Both the position numbers and the translations under genes were made by a program. Below, piece by piece: positions 5,793 to 7,200 of a DNA stretch of 7,200 nucleotides. Positions within the stretch are counted from its first letter, which is position 1. Each line of letters starts with the position of its first letter. This stretch comes from Acidimicrobiia bacterium (lineage in GTDB: Bacteria; Actinomycetota; Acidimicrobiia; Spongiisociales; SHLN01), in contig JAUXLW010000062.1 of assembly GCA_030623545.1 (NCBI GenBank), forward strand, positions 1 to 7,200. The letters are read 5' to 3'. Under the pieces are notes generated by a model, which did no database searches, had not been told where the DNA came from, and worked only from the letters and a program-made list of their open reading frames with translations.

Positions 5793-6383
5793 ATGAGTAC
5801 AACTATTGGTTTGTTCCTGTTCGACGGGGCGGAGGAGCTCGACTGGGCCGGGCCGTGGGAGGTGTTGTCGGCCTGGGCGGAGAATCACCCTGAGGACGAC
5901 ATCGAGGTTTTCACGTTCGCTCAATCACAGGAAACGGTGAGCTGCGCCAAGGGTCTGCGAGTGATTCCCGACCACACCTGGGCAACGATGCCGGAGCTGG
6001 ACGTGCTGGTGTATCCGGGCGGGCGGGGAACCAGGGCCCATCTGGGTAACCCCGAGATCAGCGAATGGCTGCGGGGGGTGGCGAAGCGAGCCGAAATCGT
6101 TGCCAGCGTTTGCACCGGCTCGCTGGTGCTGGCCGATGTCGGGCTGCTGGACGGCCTGGCGGCCACCACCCACTGGGGCAGTCTTGACATGTTGTCCGAT
6201 CTGGGAGATGACGTCGAGGTTCGTCCCGACGATCGATTTGTCGACAACGGGGCGATCATCACCGCGGCCGGCGTCTCGGCGGGAATCGACATGGCGCTTC
6301 ATCTGATCGTCAGGCTCAAGTCGGTGGAACGCGCTCGCCAGGTCCGCCGCTACATCCAATACGACCCGCAGCCTCCGGTCTAG
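5793..6383 (+). CDS. DJ-1/PfpI family protein, isonitrile hydratase-like, 196 aa
   Basis: This is a single-domain class I glutamine amidotransferase-like protein. The N-terminal strand IGLFLFDGAEELDWAGPWEVL carries Asp17, and VYPGGRGTR is at 73-81. The nucleophile elbow SVCTGSLVLADVGLLDG (105-121) carries Cys107-Thr108, and ATTHW follows at 124-128. Asp, Cys-Thr and ATTHW together match the pattern of the Pseudomonas isonitrile hydratase InhA subgroup. In those enzymes the Asp and Cys-Thr residues hydrate R-NC to N-substituted formamides. The same fold forms the N-terminal domain of GlxA/FtrA-type AraC regulators, but no helix-turn-helix follows here, so an enzyme is favoured. ATG 5793 is chosen because homologues begin at about this point; an in-frame GTG at 5775 would add MPDWRV and lacks a ribosome binding site. 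It diverges from the PLP gene and converges on the nucleoside hydrolase with 16 bp between the stops. Confidence 0.82.
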   Translation: MSTTIGLFLFDGAEELDWAGPWEVLSAWAENHPEDDIEVFTFAQSQETVSCAKGLRVIPDHTWATMPELDVLVYPGGRGTRAHLGNPEISEWLRGVAKRAEIVASVCTGSLVLADVGLLDGLAATTHWGSLDMLSDLGDDVEVRPDDRFVDNGAIITAAGVSAGIDMALHLIVRLKSVERARQVRRYIQYDPQPPV

Positions 6384-6399
6384 GACGATTCACCCCGGG

Positions 6400-7200
6400 T
6401 CAGAGACGTCCGATTCGCTCGGTGAGGAGCCGGAAGAACCCTTCGTTGTCAATCTGGTTCATGACAAGGCAGTTGGGCTCGTTGTCCGTCAGCCGCCACC
6501 AGTCGACCACCGTCATTCCCATGGTCAGCTCAGACTCGGTTTCGATGGCGACGTAGCAATCCCGCCCGGAGAAGAGCTCCGGTTCGAGAAGATAGGCGAT
6601 GACGCAGGGATCATGGAGCGGCCCACCGTCGATCCCATACCTCTCCATGTCGAAGCGTTCCATGAACTCGAGCATTCCGGCAACCGAAACGCCGGCCGCA
6701 TTGCCTAATGCCCGGAATGCTTCGACATGGGCTCGCGAGGTCAGCGCCTTGTGGGTGACGTCGAGAGGCATCATTACCAGGGGAATACCGCTGGTGAAGA
6801 CGGCGGCCGCCGCCTCAGGGTCCACCAGGATGTTGAACTCTGCCGCGGGGGTGGTGTTGCCTCCTTCGAAGAACCCTCCTCCCATCAGCACAAGCTCATC
6901 GCCCTGCGACACAATCGCCGGCTCCCTCTCGAGTGCCACGGCGATGTTGGTCAGCGGCCCCAGCGTGCACAACGTTGTTACCTCGCTCCCCATCACGGTC
7001 TCGATGAGGAAGTCAACGGCGTGGCCGTCGGCGGGCACCGTTGTCGGGTCCGGCAGGTCGGCACCGTCGATGCCGCTGACGCCGTGCACATATTCGGCCG
7101 TGATCAGCGGCCTCACAGTGGGACGCTCACACCCGGCGTAGACGGGCACGTCGGTTCTCCCTGCCAGCTCGGCCAGCATCAGGGCGTTGCGGGTCGTCAG
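6400..7200 (-). CDS. Inosine/uridine-preferring nucleoside hydrolase (partial, N terminus outside the window)
   Basis: This enzyme family hydrolyses the N-glycosidic bond of ribonucleosides to base plus ribose. The 266 visible residues start in TTRNALMLAELAGRTDVP, a conserved early segment, and run to the natural C terminus. Family motifs in order are: HGVSGIDGADLP, CTLGPLTNIA (about 6940-6970), LVLMGGGF, AEFNILVDPEAA, PLVMMPLDVTHKA, and PLHDPCVIAYLL with the His-Asp pair at 6610-6615 (Asp is a Ca2+ ligand in the family), followed by GMTVVDWW. The frame has no stop up to the right edge, so an ATG at 7179 is internal. The missing part is roughly 45 residues and should carry the DTDxGxDDA calcium-binding motif. 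This is a IunH/RihA-like enzyme, though substrate range is not readable. The hydrolase and the 5'-nucleotidase at 2625 could act in successive purine-breakdown steps, but they are not in one operon. Confidence 0.9.
   Translation of the reverse strand: MTTRNALMLAELAGRTDVPVYAGCERPTVRPLITAEYVHGVSGIDGADLPDPTTVPADGHAVDFLIETVMGSEVTTLCTLGPLTNIAVALEREPAIVSQGDELVLMGGGFFEGGNTTPAAEFNILVDPEAAAAVFTSGIPLVMMPLDVTHKALTSRAHVEAFRALGNAAGVSVAGMLEFMERFDMERYGIDGGPLHDPCVIAYLLEPELFSGRDCYVAIETESELTMGMTVVDWWRLTDNEPNCLVMNQIDNEGFFRLLTERIGRL

Noticed and set aside
5793..6383. Reading the DJ-1-like protein as an AraC-family regulator
   Set aside because: The protein ends at 196 residues with no helix-turn-helix domain, and there is no frameshifted continuation before the nucleoside hydrolase gene.
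6381..6411. GGACG/CGTCC inverted repeat at the convergent end of the DJ-1 and nucleoside hydrolase genes as a terminator
   Set aside because: It has only a 5-bp stem, a long loop and no T run on either strand.

Overview
The window is GC-rich and densely coded, with gaps of only 5 to about 110 bases between most genes. It has frequent GTG starts, an F420/flavin luciferase-like oxidoreductase and a primary-like (group 2) sigma factor. Together these suggest an actinobacterium, possibly an uncultured Acidimicrobiia-type lineage. The phylum is inferred from gene style and not from a marker gene. I see no rRNA, tRNA, CRISPR array, insertion sequence or phage gene. This looks like ordinary chromosomal housekeeping or metabolic sequence, not a mobile island.

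Layout from left to right: (1) The left edge holds the first six codons of a leftward gene with a strong ribosome binding site. Its start region lies in a 33-bp-spaced repeat. (2) After about 220 bp without a convincing gene comes a rightward pair: an unrecognised small protein (280-642) and a luciferase-like oxidoreductase (639-1535) whose GTG start overlaps the small gene's stop codon. (3) A 112-133 bp gap contains a plausible promoter (TATACT) and, just downstream of it, a perfect Crp/Fnr-type palindrome. (4) A second rightward pair follows: a group 2 sigma-70 factor (1669-2601) and a HAD-type 5'-nucleotidase (2625-4037), 23 bp apart. (5) A leftward class V aminotransferase / cysteine desulfurase-like PLP enzyme (4043-5734) meets the nucleotidase tail to tail with 5 bp between the stops. 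(6) A DJ-1/PfpI protein resembling isonitrile hydratase (5793-6383) diverges from the PLP gene across a short intergenic region with a perfect 8-bp inverted repeat. (7) The right edge cuts a leftward inosine/uridine-type nucleoside hydrolase (6400 to beyond 7200).

Functional links are modest. The nucleotidase and the nucleoside hydrolase both act in (deoxy)nucleotide and nucleoside breakdown but sit in separate transcription units. The most informative signals are regulatory: the Crp-like operator at the likely transcription start of the sigma factor gene, the divergent-promoter inverted repeat, and the duplicated start region at the left edge. I found no coherent undescribed multi-gene system.
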